Positions 15,100-23,397 are shown, numbered from the stretch's first letter. The stretch is DNA of 27,002 nucleotides from Peptococcaceae bacterium UBA7185 (GCA_002491065.1 DKVF01000010.1:33132-60133); one strand, 5' to 3'. The notes: generated from the letters alone by a model not told the origin. Numbers and translations: made by a program.

Positions 15100-16104
15100 C
15101 TATACCAAAAAGTAACTTCCGTCAGCGGCTCTCAGCGACACATCTCCCACTGTAACCAGCTCCATGCCCTGTTCTGTTCTCACCTGAAGCGCACCATCGT
15201 CTGCAAGTCCCACTGCTATACCGCTTAATATTGATTTGTCCTGATGAACAACCTGAACTTCTCTGCCAATTACGCAGGATAATTTCATCCATTTTTGGCG
15301 AATAGCGTCAAACCCTTTCTCTTCCAAAAGATCATAGTTTTCCTCTATAGCTTGCAATACGGCGCATAATACCTCTGTACGCCGTACAGACTGTCCCTGT
15401 TCCATAGCAAGGGACGTCGCTTTCATCTGCATTTCCTCTGGAAAGTCCCTCTGCTCCTGATTGGCATTAATCCCTATCCCTACGATTAGCTGATGCACCT
15501 GGCGCATTTCTGCTACCAGTTCCAGCAAAATTCCACACACTTTTTTTCCGCCAATCAAAATGTCGTTAGGCCATTTCACCTGCGCAGGCAATCCTGTCGC
15601 CGCACGAATTCCCTGTGCGACTGCCACCGCGATTACAAAAGAATACTGACTAGTCCGCTGCAAATCAACTTTAGGCTCCAGAATTACAGAAAACCAAATC
15701 CCTGTCCCTGCCGGAGATTCCCAATGCCGACCCAATCTGCCGCGCCCCGCCGTTTGATGTTTCGCTACGATGACAGTACCCTGTCCATACCCTTGCAAAA
15801 TTAAACGCCGCGCTTCCAAATTGGTGGAATCAATTTCCTCATAACAAAATATTTGCTCTTTTTTTCCTAAAAATCCATGCGGCAGTCCACGGCTAATCGC
15901 CTCCCGGTTTAAAATATCCTCTCCATTTACCAATCTATATCCTACTCTATGTTGACTTTCTATTTCATAGCCTTCGCTTTGCAATTTTTGAATCTGTTTC
16001 CACACAGCTGCACGGGAAATCCCGCATTGTTGGCTCAATCGCTCCCCTGATACAAAATCAGCTGTACTCCGCAATGTCTGTAGAATGGTTTCTCTTGTTG
16101 TCAT
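15100..16104 (-). CDS. birA: Bifunctional biotin-protein ligase / biotin operon repressor
   Basis: 334 aa. Attaches biotin to carboxylase carrier proteins and, with its N-terminal DNA-binding domain, can repress biotin genes. Seen: a winged-helix N-terminus (residues 1-65, GERLSQQCGISRAAVWKQI), YEEIDSTNLEARR, the adenylate-forming GRGRLGR motif, VKWPNDILIGGKKVCGIL, and a C-terminal SH3-like domain. GGAGG lies 7 bases before the ATG. No biotin synthesis gene is adjacent, so its regulatory targets lie elsewhere. Divergent from the LysR-type gene. Confidence 0.96.
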   Translation of the reverse strand: MTTRETILQTLRSTADFVSGERLSQQCGISRAAVWKQIQKLQSEGYEIESQHRVGYRLVNGEDILNREAISRGLPHGFLGKKEQIFCYEEIDSTNLEARRLILQGYGQGTVIVAKHQTAGRGRLGRHWESPAGTGIWFSVILEPKVDLQRTSQYSFVIAVAVAQGIRAATGLPAQVKWPNDILIGGKKVCGILLELVAEMRQVHQLIVGIGINANQEQRDFPEEMQMKATSLAMEQGQSVRRTEVLCAVLQAIEENYDLLEEKGFDAIRQKWMKLSCVIGREVQVVHQDKSILSGIAVGLADDGALQVRTEQGMELVTVGDVSLRAADGSYFLV

Positions 16105-16143
16105 CTCATTGCCTCCTTTTTACGGCATTCTCATTTTTTATTT

Positions 16144-16152
16144 ATTGTACCA
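16144..16152 (-). promoter_or_regulatory. Extended -10 promoter of birA
   Basis: TGG-TACAAT on the minus strand, 40 bases upstream of the birA ATG. A TTCACA lies 19 bases before the -10, a weak -35. Confidence 0.45.
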
Positions 16153-16198
16153 CAATTACTGCATCTGCTGTGAAAAAAATCTATGAGAAAACTAAAAG

Positions 16199-16224
16199 AA
16201 AACAGCGCTTTTCAGAGCTGTTTT
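16199..16224. other. Hairpin between divergent birA and the LysR-type gene
   Basis: AAAACAGC (16199-16206) and GCTGTTTT (16217-16224) form an 8-bp stem. It lies upstream of both promoters, so it terminates neither gene. It may be an operator, a relic, or the end of a short unannotated transcript. Confidence 0.45.
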
Positions 16225-16267
16225 CTTAGCAATCTGTAATTTTCAAAAGCTCAACTTTTCAAATTTC

Positions 16268-16296
16268 TTGAACTGCATATCTAAATCATGTATACT
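16268..16296 (+). promoter_or_regulatory. Sigma-A-type promoter of the LysR-type regulator
   Basis: TTGAAC (16268-16273), 17 bases, TATACT (16291-16296). The ATG at 16343 follows a leader of about 40 bases. Confidence 0.7.
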
Positions 16297-16342
16297 TATT
16301 ATTAAGCTATTTTGTTGTGCTCATATTGGAGAGGAGATTATT

Positions 16343-17272
16343 ATGCGTACCGAACATTTAGAATATCTGTTAGACCTCAAAGAAACTTCATCGCTGACAA
16401 AAACCGCTGAAAAATATTTTACTTCCCACCAGGTGATCAACAATGCCATCAAGTCATTGGAAAAAGAGCTGGATATTATTATTCTCGACCGTACAAGCAA
16501 AGGCATCACATTTACAGACGCTGGCATGTTGGTTTTGGCATACGCTAAAAAGGCGGTTGCAGAAAAGAACACATTGCTGGACCAATTATCTCCCTATTGC
16601 CAATCTGATAAAGCTGTTCTAAAGGGAACGCTAAATGTTTATACAATTTCTCGTTTTTCCAATAAATATTTTTTAAGACTATATGCTTCCTATTGTCATC
16701 AGAATCCGCACACAGCAATCAACTTAAAAACAGTTTCTGCCACAACCTTTTTTAGTCTGTTGCCAATAGATGAATTATTTACTTTTATCACGACTGCCCA
16801 CTCCGGTACGCTGTCTTCCGAACTTTTTAGGGAAAGACTTCAAAAATACAACCTTGTTTATGAGGTTATCGTTCAATCATATTTGGGTTTATGCATTGCA
16901 CAAAAATCCCCTTATCTGCCACTTGCTAAAGAGTTTCAGTCATCGGGACAAAAAAGTTCTCTGCCCTTTGTCGTACATAATTATTCTCTGGCAGAACATG
17001 AAGTACTTTTCAGTGATATTTTTACCAATTTTTTCATCGCTGATAATTTCGAGTCACAAAAACAATTAATCAAAAGCGGAGAATACATTGGAATGTGCAC
17101 ACCGCAGGAGTTTCGTCAAATATTTTACACCAAAGACAATTCCCTGCTGTTCATTCCAAATGCATCTTTGCAGAGATCTTCTTTTTATTATATTGCCATT
17201 TATCAACAAGGCATGCAAACAAACCCTATCCTACATGACTTTCTGGAGACATTGAAAAAGGCTTACAAATAA
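16343..17272 (+). CDS. LysR-type transcriptional regulator
   Basis: 309 aa. The N-terminal helix-turn-helix is clear: RTEHLEYLLDLKETSSLTKT then AEKYFTSHQVINNAIKSLEK, and the linker helix with ILDRTSKGITFTDAG. The rest should be the effector-binding domain but is divergent, and no ligand can be named. The start is the ATG at 16343, 6 bases after GAGGAG. A longer reading from 16268 would use the -35 box itself as its first codon. No clear target operon lies beside it; birA is divergent and the downstream gene is convergent. The palindrome at 22962-22977 is a conceivable but unproven site. Confidence 0.88.
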   Translation: MRTEHLEYLLDLKETSSLTKTAEKYFTSHQVINNAIKSLEKELDIIILDRTSKGITFTDAGMLVLAYAKKAVAEKNTLLDQLSPYCQSDKAVLKGTLNVYTISRFSNKYFLRLYASYCHQNPHTAINLKTVSATTFFSLLPIDELFTFITTAHSGTLSSELFRERLQKYNLVYEVIVQSYLGLCIAQKSPYLPLAKEFQSSGQKSSLPFVVHNYSLAEHEVLFSDIFTNFFIADNFESQKQLIKSGEYIGMCTPQEFRQIFYTKDNSLLFIPNASLQRSSFYYIAIYQQGMQTNPILHDFLETLKKAYK

Positions 17273-17313
17273 TACAGATCTACTGCCATCAAGAATAATA
17301 ATTCCATAGCATT

Positions 17314-18255
17314 TTATACCAGTCGTAGTTGACGGCCATATAATTGAAACGCTATTTTCTCTTCTCTGCAAAAAAACTGCTCTGCCTTCTCTGCCACTGC
17401 CTGATAACGCTCGGATGCTATTATCCGCGGCAGCGTATATAATTGTTCCAAAGAGACAAAAAATTTTTTATTCATTTTATCTTGCATGCATGCAACAAAT
17501 TCCCTGCGTTTCGCCTGAATCGTCTGAAAATCATTTGCAGTATAATATAGCGTTTTTAGAAAAACGGGAGAAACGGTTTTTCCCTTGAGCAATAATTCCT
17601 GATGTTTCTGCCATGCAGCATACTGTTTTCCAAACTGCAGATACCGAATCCCATCGTTTTCGTCTAAATAGGCCAACCCCGCATATACATGTGCTTCCCC
17701 TTCCTGCTGCAGCATGTCCTCCTGAAATTGTTGTTTCATCCGGCCTATCCACTCCAGATAACGCAGCCCTGAAAAAGGCGTGAGTATTTTCATTTGCAGT
17801 GCGGCTGAGATGATCGCCTCATACAGCTGCAGCAAATCCAAATCATAACAGCTATCCAGTTGTTTTTTCCACCTATCCAATACTTCTACTGCAGCATCTG
17901 TTGGAGGAATTGCTTCCAGATTTGTTATGCCGTGAAAGAACATATCGCCATACTGCTGTTCCAACTTTTTTATCACATCAAACTGATACTGCCGTTTCAG
18001 CATCTGCCGCTCTCCCTTCGTGACCTTGCTCCAATACGTATACAAGGATACTGGCGTACAATAACAATTTTTCTGCTCACATTCCATCTGAAATCGAAAC
18101 ATTTTCTGTTCTCTTTCGGTTACAAAAAAGCCCTGTTCTCCTTTTTCCAAATACATACAGCCAAACAGCTGAAATTCCTCATCCACTGCTCCAGCCTGCA
18201 ATAATTTTTCGTAATAACTGCTAATCGCCTGGTCACGTCCGCCATAGCTCTGCAT
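17314..18255 (-). CDS. Protein of unknown function, third gene of the zinc-ribbon/ABC-ATPase operon
   Basis: 313 aa. I do not recognise a family. It is rich in Gln, Lys, Tyr and aromatic residues, predicted soluble and mostly helical, with no signal peptide or membrane segment. Cysteines are scattered (CEQKNCYC near 60) without a clean metal site. It starts inside the last codons of the ABC ATPase gene, overlapping it by 23 bases, with GGAGG 9 bases before the ATG. Translational coupling to the ATPase is therefore likely and the two probably act together. Downstream it converges with the LysR-type gene without an obvious terminator. Confidence 0.75.
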   Translation of the reverse strand: MQSYGGRDQAISSYYEKLLQAGAVDEEFQLFGCMYLEKGEQGFFVTEREQKMFRFQMECEQKNCYCTPVSLYTYWSKVTKGERQMLKRQYQFDVIKKLEQQYGDMFFHGITNLEAIPPTDAAVEVLDRWKKQLDSCYDLDLLQLYEAIISAALQMKILTPFSGLRYLEWIGRMKQQFQEDMLQQEGEAHVYAGLAYLDENDGIRYLQFGKQYAAWQKHQELLLKGKTVSPVFLKTLYYTANDFQTIQAKRREFVACMQDKMNKKFFVSLEQLYTLPRIIASERYQAVAEKAEQFFCREEKIAFQLYGRQLRLV

Positions 18256-19045
18256 ATCGGTTCACCTCCCCCTTGCTGATAAACTGATATCCATTTTTCT
18301 GTTTCTGAATTTCCACCGGAGTATTCAAAAAATCGCTAAAGACTTCTGTACGGAACACATCTTCCAGCAAGCCTTTTTGATAGATTTTCCCATTTTTCAT
18401 CAATAGTCCATGTTCAAAAAAATCAGGAATTTCATTGGGATAATGAGTAACTGCAATCAACGTTGCCTTGGTTTCCGCTGCAAAAGCAGCCAGAAAATCT
18501 GTCAAACGGATTCGCGCCAGATAATCCAACCCCGAATCTGCTTCATCCAGCAGTAAAATTTCCGGAGTTCCCATAAACGCACGAGCCAAGAGTACACTCT
18601 GCTGCTCCCCTTTAGATAACAAATAAAATGGCATGTCTTTCTTTTTTTCTATGTGAAAAACTTCCAGAATTTTTTTGGCATACAACAGTTCCTGATTGGA
18701 AATATATTCAGAAATACCCAGAATACCGTTTTGACCAGACAGAACAATGGAAAGTACCGATTCCCTGCACAGAATGCGATTAAAAAAAGAGGTACTGACC
18801 AAACCAATTCTCCTGCGATACCGCAGAACTTCCTCAGATTGGTAGGGTTCGCCAAATAATTGTATTGTTCCATCGCTGTAGCGTTTGTACCCAGCAAGCA
18901 GACTCAGCAACGTAGTTTTCCCGCTGCCATTTTCCCCAAATACAATCCATTTTTCACCGGGCTGTACCTGCCAGGTGATATCACGCAGCAAATATTTTTC
19001 GCCCACTTTGCAATTTACATGCTGCAGCTCAATCTGTGTCGTCAT
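18233..19045 (-). CDS. ABC ATPase, ModF/YlmA-like, without a permease partner
   Basis: 270 aa, one nucleotide-binding domain. Walker A GENGSGKT (37-44), signature LSKGEQQ (143-149), Walker B ILLLDEADSGLD (163-174) and H-loop VTHYPNEIP are intact. The usual Q-loop glutamine is replaced (GLVSTSFFN). That feature and the H-loop context recall the ModF/YlmA family, whose role is poorly defined. No membrane-spanning partner lies nearby, so a soluble or shared-partner role is possible. Start ATG 19045 has AGAGG 9 bases upstream, better than the ATG at 19051 (3 bases). It overlaps the zinc-ribbon gene by 17 bases and the next gene by 23 bases. Confidence 0.88.
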   Translation of the reverse strand: MTTQIELQHVNCKVGEKYLLRDITWQVQPGEKWIVFGENGSGKTTLLSLLAGYKRYSDGTIQLFGEPYQSEEVLRYRRRIGLVSTSFFNRILCRESVLSIVLSGQNGILGISEYISNQELLYAKKILEVFHIEKKKDMPFYLLSKGEQQSVLLARAFMGTPEILLLDEADSGLDYLARIRLTDFLAAFAAETKATLIAVTHYPNEIPDFFEHGLLMKNGKIYQKGLLEDVFRTEVFSDFLNTPVEIQKQKNGYQFISKGEVNRYAELWRT

Positions 19046-19472
19046 TGTCATGCACCTCTTTATATGCCTGCCATTTGTCCCGTTTCAAATTCAATTCCTC
19101 ATGCAGCAGCGCATCCGGTATGGTCAGCGGATAACGAAACCCGTTCTCATCACAATATCCCAGATTCACAAAGCCCCAGGAAATAATTTCTGCTACTTTT
19201 GCAATATTCATTTGTTTTTGCAAGATAGGATTTTCAATATCGGTATAACACTGAAAGCCCATTTCCTCTACAAAATACTCCGTCACAGCATATATTTCTT
19301 TTTCTACGCCGAATTCAATTTTTCCACACCGCGGACAATATAACTCCACACGAGCATCATCCTGTTCACTAAAAGCGACCCGACGGATTTCCAAAAGTCC
19401 TCCGCAGTACTTACAGCAGCAATGCTGTTTCCGCTGTCTCAAATACTCTATACGATTCATTTGCTCTGTCAT
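19029..19472 (-). CDS. Zinc-ribbon protein of unknown function, first gene of the ABC-ATPase operon
   Basis: 147 aa. Two cysteine pairs, CKYC near residues 20-23 and CPRC near 46-49, make a zinc ribbon at the N-terminus (the first is preceded by two further Cys). The remainder has an acidic, mixed helical pattern ending in DNDDTD. No membrane segment. The ATG at 19472 lies 8 bases after GAGGGG; a GTG three codons upstream overlaps that site and is rejected. It is the first of three overlapping leftward genes. I cannot assign a family. Confidence 0.75.
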   Translation of the reverse strand: MTEQMNRIEYLRQRKQHCCCKYCGGLLEIRRVAFSEQDDARVELYCPRCGKIEFGVEKEIYAVTEYFVEEMGFQCYTDIENPILQKQMNIAKVAEIISWGFVNLGYCDENGFRYPLTIPDALLHEELNLKRDKWQAYKEVHDNDDTD

Positions 19473-19493
19473 CCCATTCACCCCTCAAATATA

Positions 19494-19525
19494 GAAAACA
19501 GGGAGATAGAATCATTTCTCCCTGT
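19494..19525 (-). terminator. Terminator after the broken SLC13 transporter gene
   Basis: ACAGGGAGA (19498-19506) and TCTCCCTGT (19517-19525) form a perfect 9-bp stem; TTTTCTAT follows on the minus strand. It separates the transporter remnant from the zinc-ribbon operon, whose own promoter must lie very near it. Confidence 0.82.
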
Positions 19526-19559
19526 CTAATATCATTTTTTTAGAAAAAATCATACAAAC

Positions 19560-19937
19560 TCAAAACAACATACTGCCTAATGGATAAATGATGCAAGCCA
19601 GAACAATCATGGCAAGTATAGCAAACGTAACACCGCAAAGATATGCCCATTTTTGCCCAACCCATTCTGCATTTGCATACACAGCTGCGCCTTGCGCAGA
19701 AGCGGCCGGGGTTGCAGTTGCGCACTGAAACATGGTAACAACCACAAAGCCTACTAAAATAGGATCAATCCCATAGCTTACAGCGATTTTTGCCAGCATT
19801 GGCGTAAATGTCATCGTCAATACAAGATTATGCGCAACCTGTGTAATCGTACCTAGAATAACAACACAGAACGCCACAAAAGCAAATGGACTTAATGTAT
19901 TCAGCACAGGCGTAATCGCTGTCATAATAGAAGCCAT
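19560..19937 (-). pseudogene. SLC13/DASS-type anion transporter, C-terminal fragment
   Basis: 125 aa. Hydrophobic, matching the last third of DASS-family sodium or anion symporters: the second hairpin region (TITQVAHNLVLTMTFTPML) and a TPAASAQGAAVY helix-breaking motif close to the C-terminus. Its reading frame is open for a few codons before the ATG (DSADSGV precedes MASIM), as expected of a fragment joined from a longer ORF. The AGGAG next to this ATG is only 2 bases away, a poor ribosome site. It is in a different frame from the N-terminal fragment, which it overlaps by 16 bases. Best read as part of one broken gene. Confidence 0.8.
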
Positions 19938-20767
19938 GACTCCTGAATCAGCAGAATCGCAAAAGAAATTTTGTTATCTTCTGTCATTTTTCTGTCGCGA
20001 TATTCGGCGGCAAAATCACCAGCATGCACCAGCGCCGTCAAATCGAAACGGAATATAAATTTTCCTACAAGCAGATATGCTACACTCAATGCTACTGCTG
20101 TGACAATACCGACAATCAGCCATGGAATAAAAGGAAGATCTGCTGGCGTAAACCCACAAAGTGCAACAATCACTGATGGATAAGGCTCAAAGGGAAAGAC
20201 CATACAGGCCATGGCCGCCAAAAACATAATTCCGGCAATCATATAGGTCACATACCCTGATTGTTTTTCCATGCCAATTTTCTCAAAAATCTTATACAGC
20301 ACGCTCCACAGCATAAAAGCAGCTGCATAAGGCGAAGTCAAGCCACCAAGTATCCAGGCTGCTGTAAAAATCAAGAACGCAAATACCCAGGGACGGCCAA
20401 CGCAGAAATTCCGACTAATCAGCCAAAAACCCAAATATTCTGTGATGCCCAACACATTCATGATCTCTGCAAACAGCATCATAAAGAATACTTGCCAGAC
20501 TAAACTATATCCAAAGCCGGATGCAATAGCGGTATTGATATCAGCCGCATAAGCTGTCAAGCCCATTACCGCCAGTCCAATCAAACTCGGCCACAAAAAA
20601 CCAATGAAGGTCCATGCATAAATCAATCCGACAAAGATGCCCAGAATATCCATGCCGTATTCAGTAATTTGTGCAAAAGGCGGCAGCATCCCAATGCCAA
20701 AAGTTAAAATAAAAAATATCGCAATATGAATCCAATATGTAATACCCGTTTTCTTTAAATTACTCAT
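19922..20767 (-). pseudogene. SLC13/DASS-type anion transporter, N-terminal fragment
   Basis: 281 aa. Starts normally at the ATG at 20767 with AAGGAG 8 bases upstream. About seven membrane segments are visible. The first transport hairpin motif is GGLTSPYAAAFMLW (141-154). After TEDNKISFAILLI the frame changes and reads 7 more residues to a stop. Intact family members are about 460-490 aa. The two fragments total about 400, and the spacing between the two transport motifs is about 55-60 residues shorter than in VcINDY, so an internal deletion with frame change is likely. Downstream of the hydrolase gene on the same strand. Confidence 0.8.
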
Positions 20768-20796
20768 TTGATCATCTCCTTACTGACAGCGACTAC

Positions 20797-20833
20797 TTTT
20801 TCGGGAGGATTGTAAAAACATCCTCCCGAAAAA
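20797..20833 (-). other. Intercistronic 14-bp hairpin with reversed terminator polarity
   Basis: TTTTTCGGGAGGAT (20797-20810) and ATCCTCCCGAAAAA (20820-20833) are perfectly complementary with a 9-base loop. T residues open and A residues close the stem on both strands, so there is no U tail beyond it in either direction. It lies between the hydrolase stop and the transporter ribosome site. An RNA-stabilising or processing role is plausible. Confidence 0.7.
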
Positions 20834-20871
20834 TGCAAACGTATCATATACAATTGTCATTCAATCATTTA

Positions 20872-22914
20872 CTAATCTGCTAAAATCTGATGAATAGCTG
20901 CACCATCGGCCTGTGCAGGCATCCGTACACCCATGATTGCCGCCACTGTCGGCGCAATGTCTACTTCACGCATCTGCCGCTTCATCACATAGCCAGATTT
21001 CACACCTTTACCTGCCGCTACAAAAATTGGGGATACCGATGTGCCGAAATACCCCTCTGTGGTAGACAGTGCGTCCCCATGCAGACGGTTAAAGCCTTCC
21101 TCCAAAAAGTAAATGATATCGCCGCATCTCGGACCGTTCATCCCCAGCAAGACAGCATCCTTATTGCGCAACGCAATATTTACAATTCGTTTACCATTCA
21201 TCCGGTAATTGTACAGATCGTCAATAATTTGGCGTTCCAATTCATATTTGTCTTCTGGATCTACAATCCCATCAATCCCGTACTGATTATTGCGGCCTTT
21301 CACATTGATATAAATGTGATTGCCACGAGGCGCTACTGCTCTGGTTTTGGTCCAATCAATCTCGTGCAGCTTATTTCCATTTTCGTCTTCCTTCAGTACG
21401 GTATAGCCTAGTTCACTCATCACGCCAACATTCATGACGAAACCTTCGCCCAAAAATGGTAACTCATCTTCCTCAGAACATAGTAGACCATGGTCAGAAG
21501 TCAAAATCAAGGTCCAGCCTTTATCCATCAGCGGCATTAACATGCCTACATATTCGTCGCATTGTAAATAAATAGCTTCCAGAATTTCCTGATATACCTT
21601 TTCATCATTATTGCCGTATTTTTCTCTAGATTTTGCCCATCTCCAACAGGAATGTCCCACATGGTCGCAACTGTGAATGTGGGTAAAGACTGCATCATAG
21701 TCGTTTTCCTCAATCAAACCCAGCAATGCAGTTGCCTGCCATTTATGCATATAGTCCCAGCTTGGCAGACTTCTGCGGGTTAGCATTTCCGGATAGCCGC
21801 CGCCTAAATTATTGGCTACCGGGCAGTATCCAGCAATGTCCACAGTCTGTTGATACAAAGATTTGGGATGCCACAGCATTTCTTTTTTATCCGTTGTAAT
21901 ATCCAAGCACTGGCCCATATCAAAAATCACACTGACGGGGTTCTGCTCAATCTTCATCAAACTAACAGAACGAGTTCCCTTTATCTTTTGCCCTTCTTCA
22001 TTGGTCATCTCGATTACCTTTACCGGAATATAATAATCTTTTTCCGTCACAGAAGCCCATGGCTCTGCGTCTTTTTTATTCATGTACACTTCTACGCGGT
22101 CATACAGACCTTCTTCGTTTTTCAATAACAGAGCTGGCAGCTGTTTGGCGCCATCTGCAATGATAACAGGAAATTCCAGGGCACTTTCTGGAACTTCATG
22201 CCCCCAGTTTTTCGGCTCTTTTAACGGCACGTTAAAACTAATTACTTTCTCTGGGAATTCTCCACTTTCTTCACCTTCTAAGTGGTCTAACAACGGCCAT
22301 GCATGGTTTTCCGGGTCATCAAACGTTGCACACCAGCCAGTTCTACCTTCCTCATCTTTTTGGGTTTCGCCGTCTACCACACATCCAGCGCCGCCGTGTG
22401 TCGCCAAAACACTCCGTTTTGTCACACCTGTATAGTCAACAGAAGCATAGGTCATCATTTCTAAGTCTAGATCACAGCCGGTCATATTTGGTCCCATCGG
22501 TGCCACACCGCTTACCACATGCAAATTTTCACTTGAATGGGTTGGAGGCCAACTTCCACCAGGCCAAGTCCATACTAGCGCCTTTTTGCCAGCTTCCACA
22601 ATACTGTTCCATACCGGTTCTGCCTGACAAACATCGCTGCCAAATGCATATTCAAATCTGCTCAAGTCTGTCGGATGCTGATTCCAGTAACAGGTAATGC
22701 CATGGGTAGCAGGATAGGCGCCTGTTGCCAGAGTTGTCCACATAGGAGGTGTAATCGTCGGCATTGCACCCAATAATACTAAATCCTCACGGGCAGAACC
22801 CATTTCAATCATTTTTTTAATATTCGGCAATTTTCCCTCATTCACCATGCGGCGCGTCATTTTGGGGTCCATACCGTCAATTCCAATCACAAATACTTTA
22901 TTGTCCTTGCTCAT
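20872..22914 (-). CDS. Alkaline-phosphatase-superfamily hydrolase (type I phosphodiesterase/NPP-like)
   Basis: 680 aa, cytoplasmic (no signal peptide). A metal-dependent phosphomonoester or phosphodiester hydrolase by superfamily; substrate unknown. Seen: VIGIDGMDPKM with Asp13 as metal ligand, MPTITPPMWTTLATGAYPAT then HGI with Thr55 as likely nucleophile, HSCDHVGH (metal Asp and His), LTSDHGL (Asp-His), INVKGR, RLHGDALST as the probable last metal His, and VDIAPTVAAIMGV. Start: ATG 22914 follows GAGG at 9 bases; a longer reading from 22950 is rejected. Transcribed ahead of the broken SLC13 transporter. Together they suggest import and hydrolysis of an organic anion, but this is inference. 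Confidence 0.85.
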   Translation of the reverse strand: MSKDNKVFVIGIDGMDPKMTRRMVNEGKLPNIKKMIEMGSAREDLVLLGAMPTITPPMWTTLATGAYPATHGITCYWNQHPTDLSRFEYAFGSDVCQAEPVWNSIVEAGKKALVWTWPGGSWPPTHSSENLHVVSGVAPMGPNMTGCDLDLEMMTYASVDYTGVTKRSVLATHGGAGCVVDGETQKDEEGRTGWCATFDDPENHAWPLLDHLEGEESGEFPEKVISFNVPLKEPKNWGHEVPESALEFPVIIADGAKQLPALLLKNEEGLYDRVEVYMNKKDAEPWASVTEKDYYIPVKVIEMTNEEGQKIKGTRSVSLMKIEQNPVSVIFDMGQCLDITTDKKEMLWHPKSLYQQTVDIAGYCPVANNLGGGYPEMLTRRSLPSWDYMHKWQATALLGLIEENDYDAVFTHIHSCDHVGHSCWRWAKSREKYGNNDEKVYQEILEAIYLQCDEYVGMLMPLMDKGWTLILTSDHGLLCSEEDELPFLGEGFVMNVGVMSELGYTVLKEDENGNKLHEIDWTKTRAVAPRGNHIYINVKGRNNQYGIDGIVDPEDKYELERQIIDDLYNYRMNGKRIVNIALRNKDAVLLGMNGPRCGDIIYFLEEGFNRLHGDALSTTEGYFGTSVSPIFVAAGKGVKSGYVMKRQMREVDIAPTVAAIMGVRMPAQADGAAIHQILAD

Positions 22915-22961
22915 ATTATCCAACCTCACATTCTGCAAAAAATATTCCAATTATTTTTCTT

Positions 22962-22977
22962 TGCAATGGCCATTGCA
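22962..22977. promoter_or_regulatory. Candidate operator: perfect 16-bp palindrome at the hydrolase leader
   Basis: TGCAATGGCCATTGCA, about 8 to 23 bases downstream of the transcription start implied by the TATAAT at 22992-22997, and 48 bases before the hydrolase ATG. This position suits a repressor. Confidence 0.5.
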
Positions 22978-23045
22978 TCTTTTACAGTTTTATTATATGT
23001 ATAAAATTTTCTTTTTGGAAGTTCTATTTTATTCATGAGTTTACC

Positions 23046-23062
23046 GGTAATAAAATATTACC
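23046..23062. promoter_or_regulatory. 17-bp dyad of unknown role
   Basis: GGTAATA-AAA-TATTACC is a perfect inverted repeat. It is far (about 260 bases) from the exporter -35, so any link to that gene is uncertain. Confidence 0.4.
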
Positions 23063-23321
23063 TGCAAGTAATTCTTCTTGAAGTCATTTGACAGGCAAAG
23101 TGATAGAGACAATCGAAAAATGCCTGTTTTTGATTTTTAAAAAAGAAAATAAGAATATCCCATGCACTCCTATCCTTTTCAGCACAAGATTTTTCTCCGG
23201 TTATTCTTATTTCGAGTTTTACTATTTCGCCGTATTCAATCTGGCATTTATTTTTCATGTTATTTATTATTTCGCGTTCAGATAACTGTGTCTAAAACTA
23301 CGAAAACCTAAGTTCAGCCCC

Positions 23322-23350
23322 TTGCAGGAATATGCTGCAACCGCTATAAT
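23322..23350 (+). promoter_or_regulatory. Sigma-A-type promoter of the ABC exporter operon
   Basis: TTGCAG (23322-23327), 17 bases, TATAAT (23345-23350), 47 bases before the first gene. Confidence 0.75.
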
Positions 23351-23397
23351 AAACGTAATTATATGTGAAGTAATTCATTTATCAAGGAGTTGACCCT

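Larger units (their letters stand above)
22915..23397. other. Divergent intergenic region between hydrolase and ABC exporter genes
   Basis: 483 bases with no credible gene. It holds the hydrolase promoter area (TATAAT at 22992-22997 on the minus strand, weak -35), a perfect 16-bp palindrome (22962-22977), the dyad GGTAATA-AAA-TATTACC (23046-23062), a loose hairpin ACAGGCA/TGCCTGT (23091-23127) followed by T residues, and the exporter promoter (23322-23350). The AT-rich stretch 23132-23321 shows nothing I can interpret. Confidence 0.6.

Noticed and set aside
16268..16342. 25-codon N-terminal extension of the LysR-type gene
   Set aside because: Its TTG start coincides with a -35 box (TTGAAC-17-TATACT); the internal ATG has GAGGAG at the right distance and begins at the family N-terminus.
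23058..23258. 66-aa leftward ORF
   Set aside because: No recognisable motif, no good ribosome site, and AT-rich composition in a regulatory gap.
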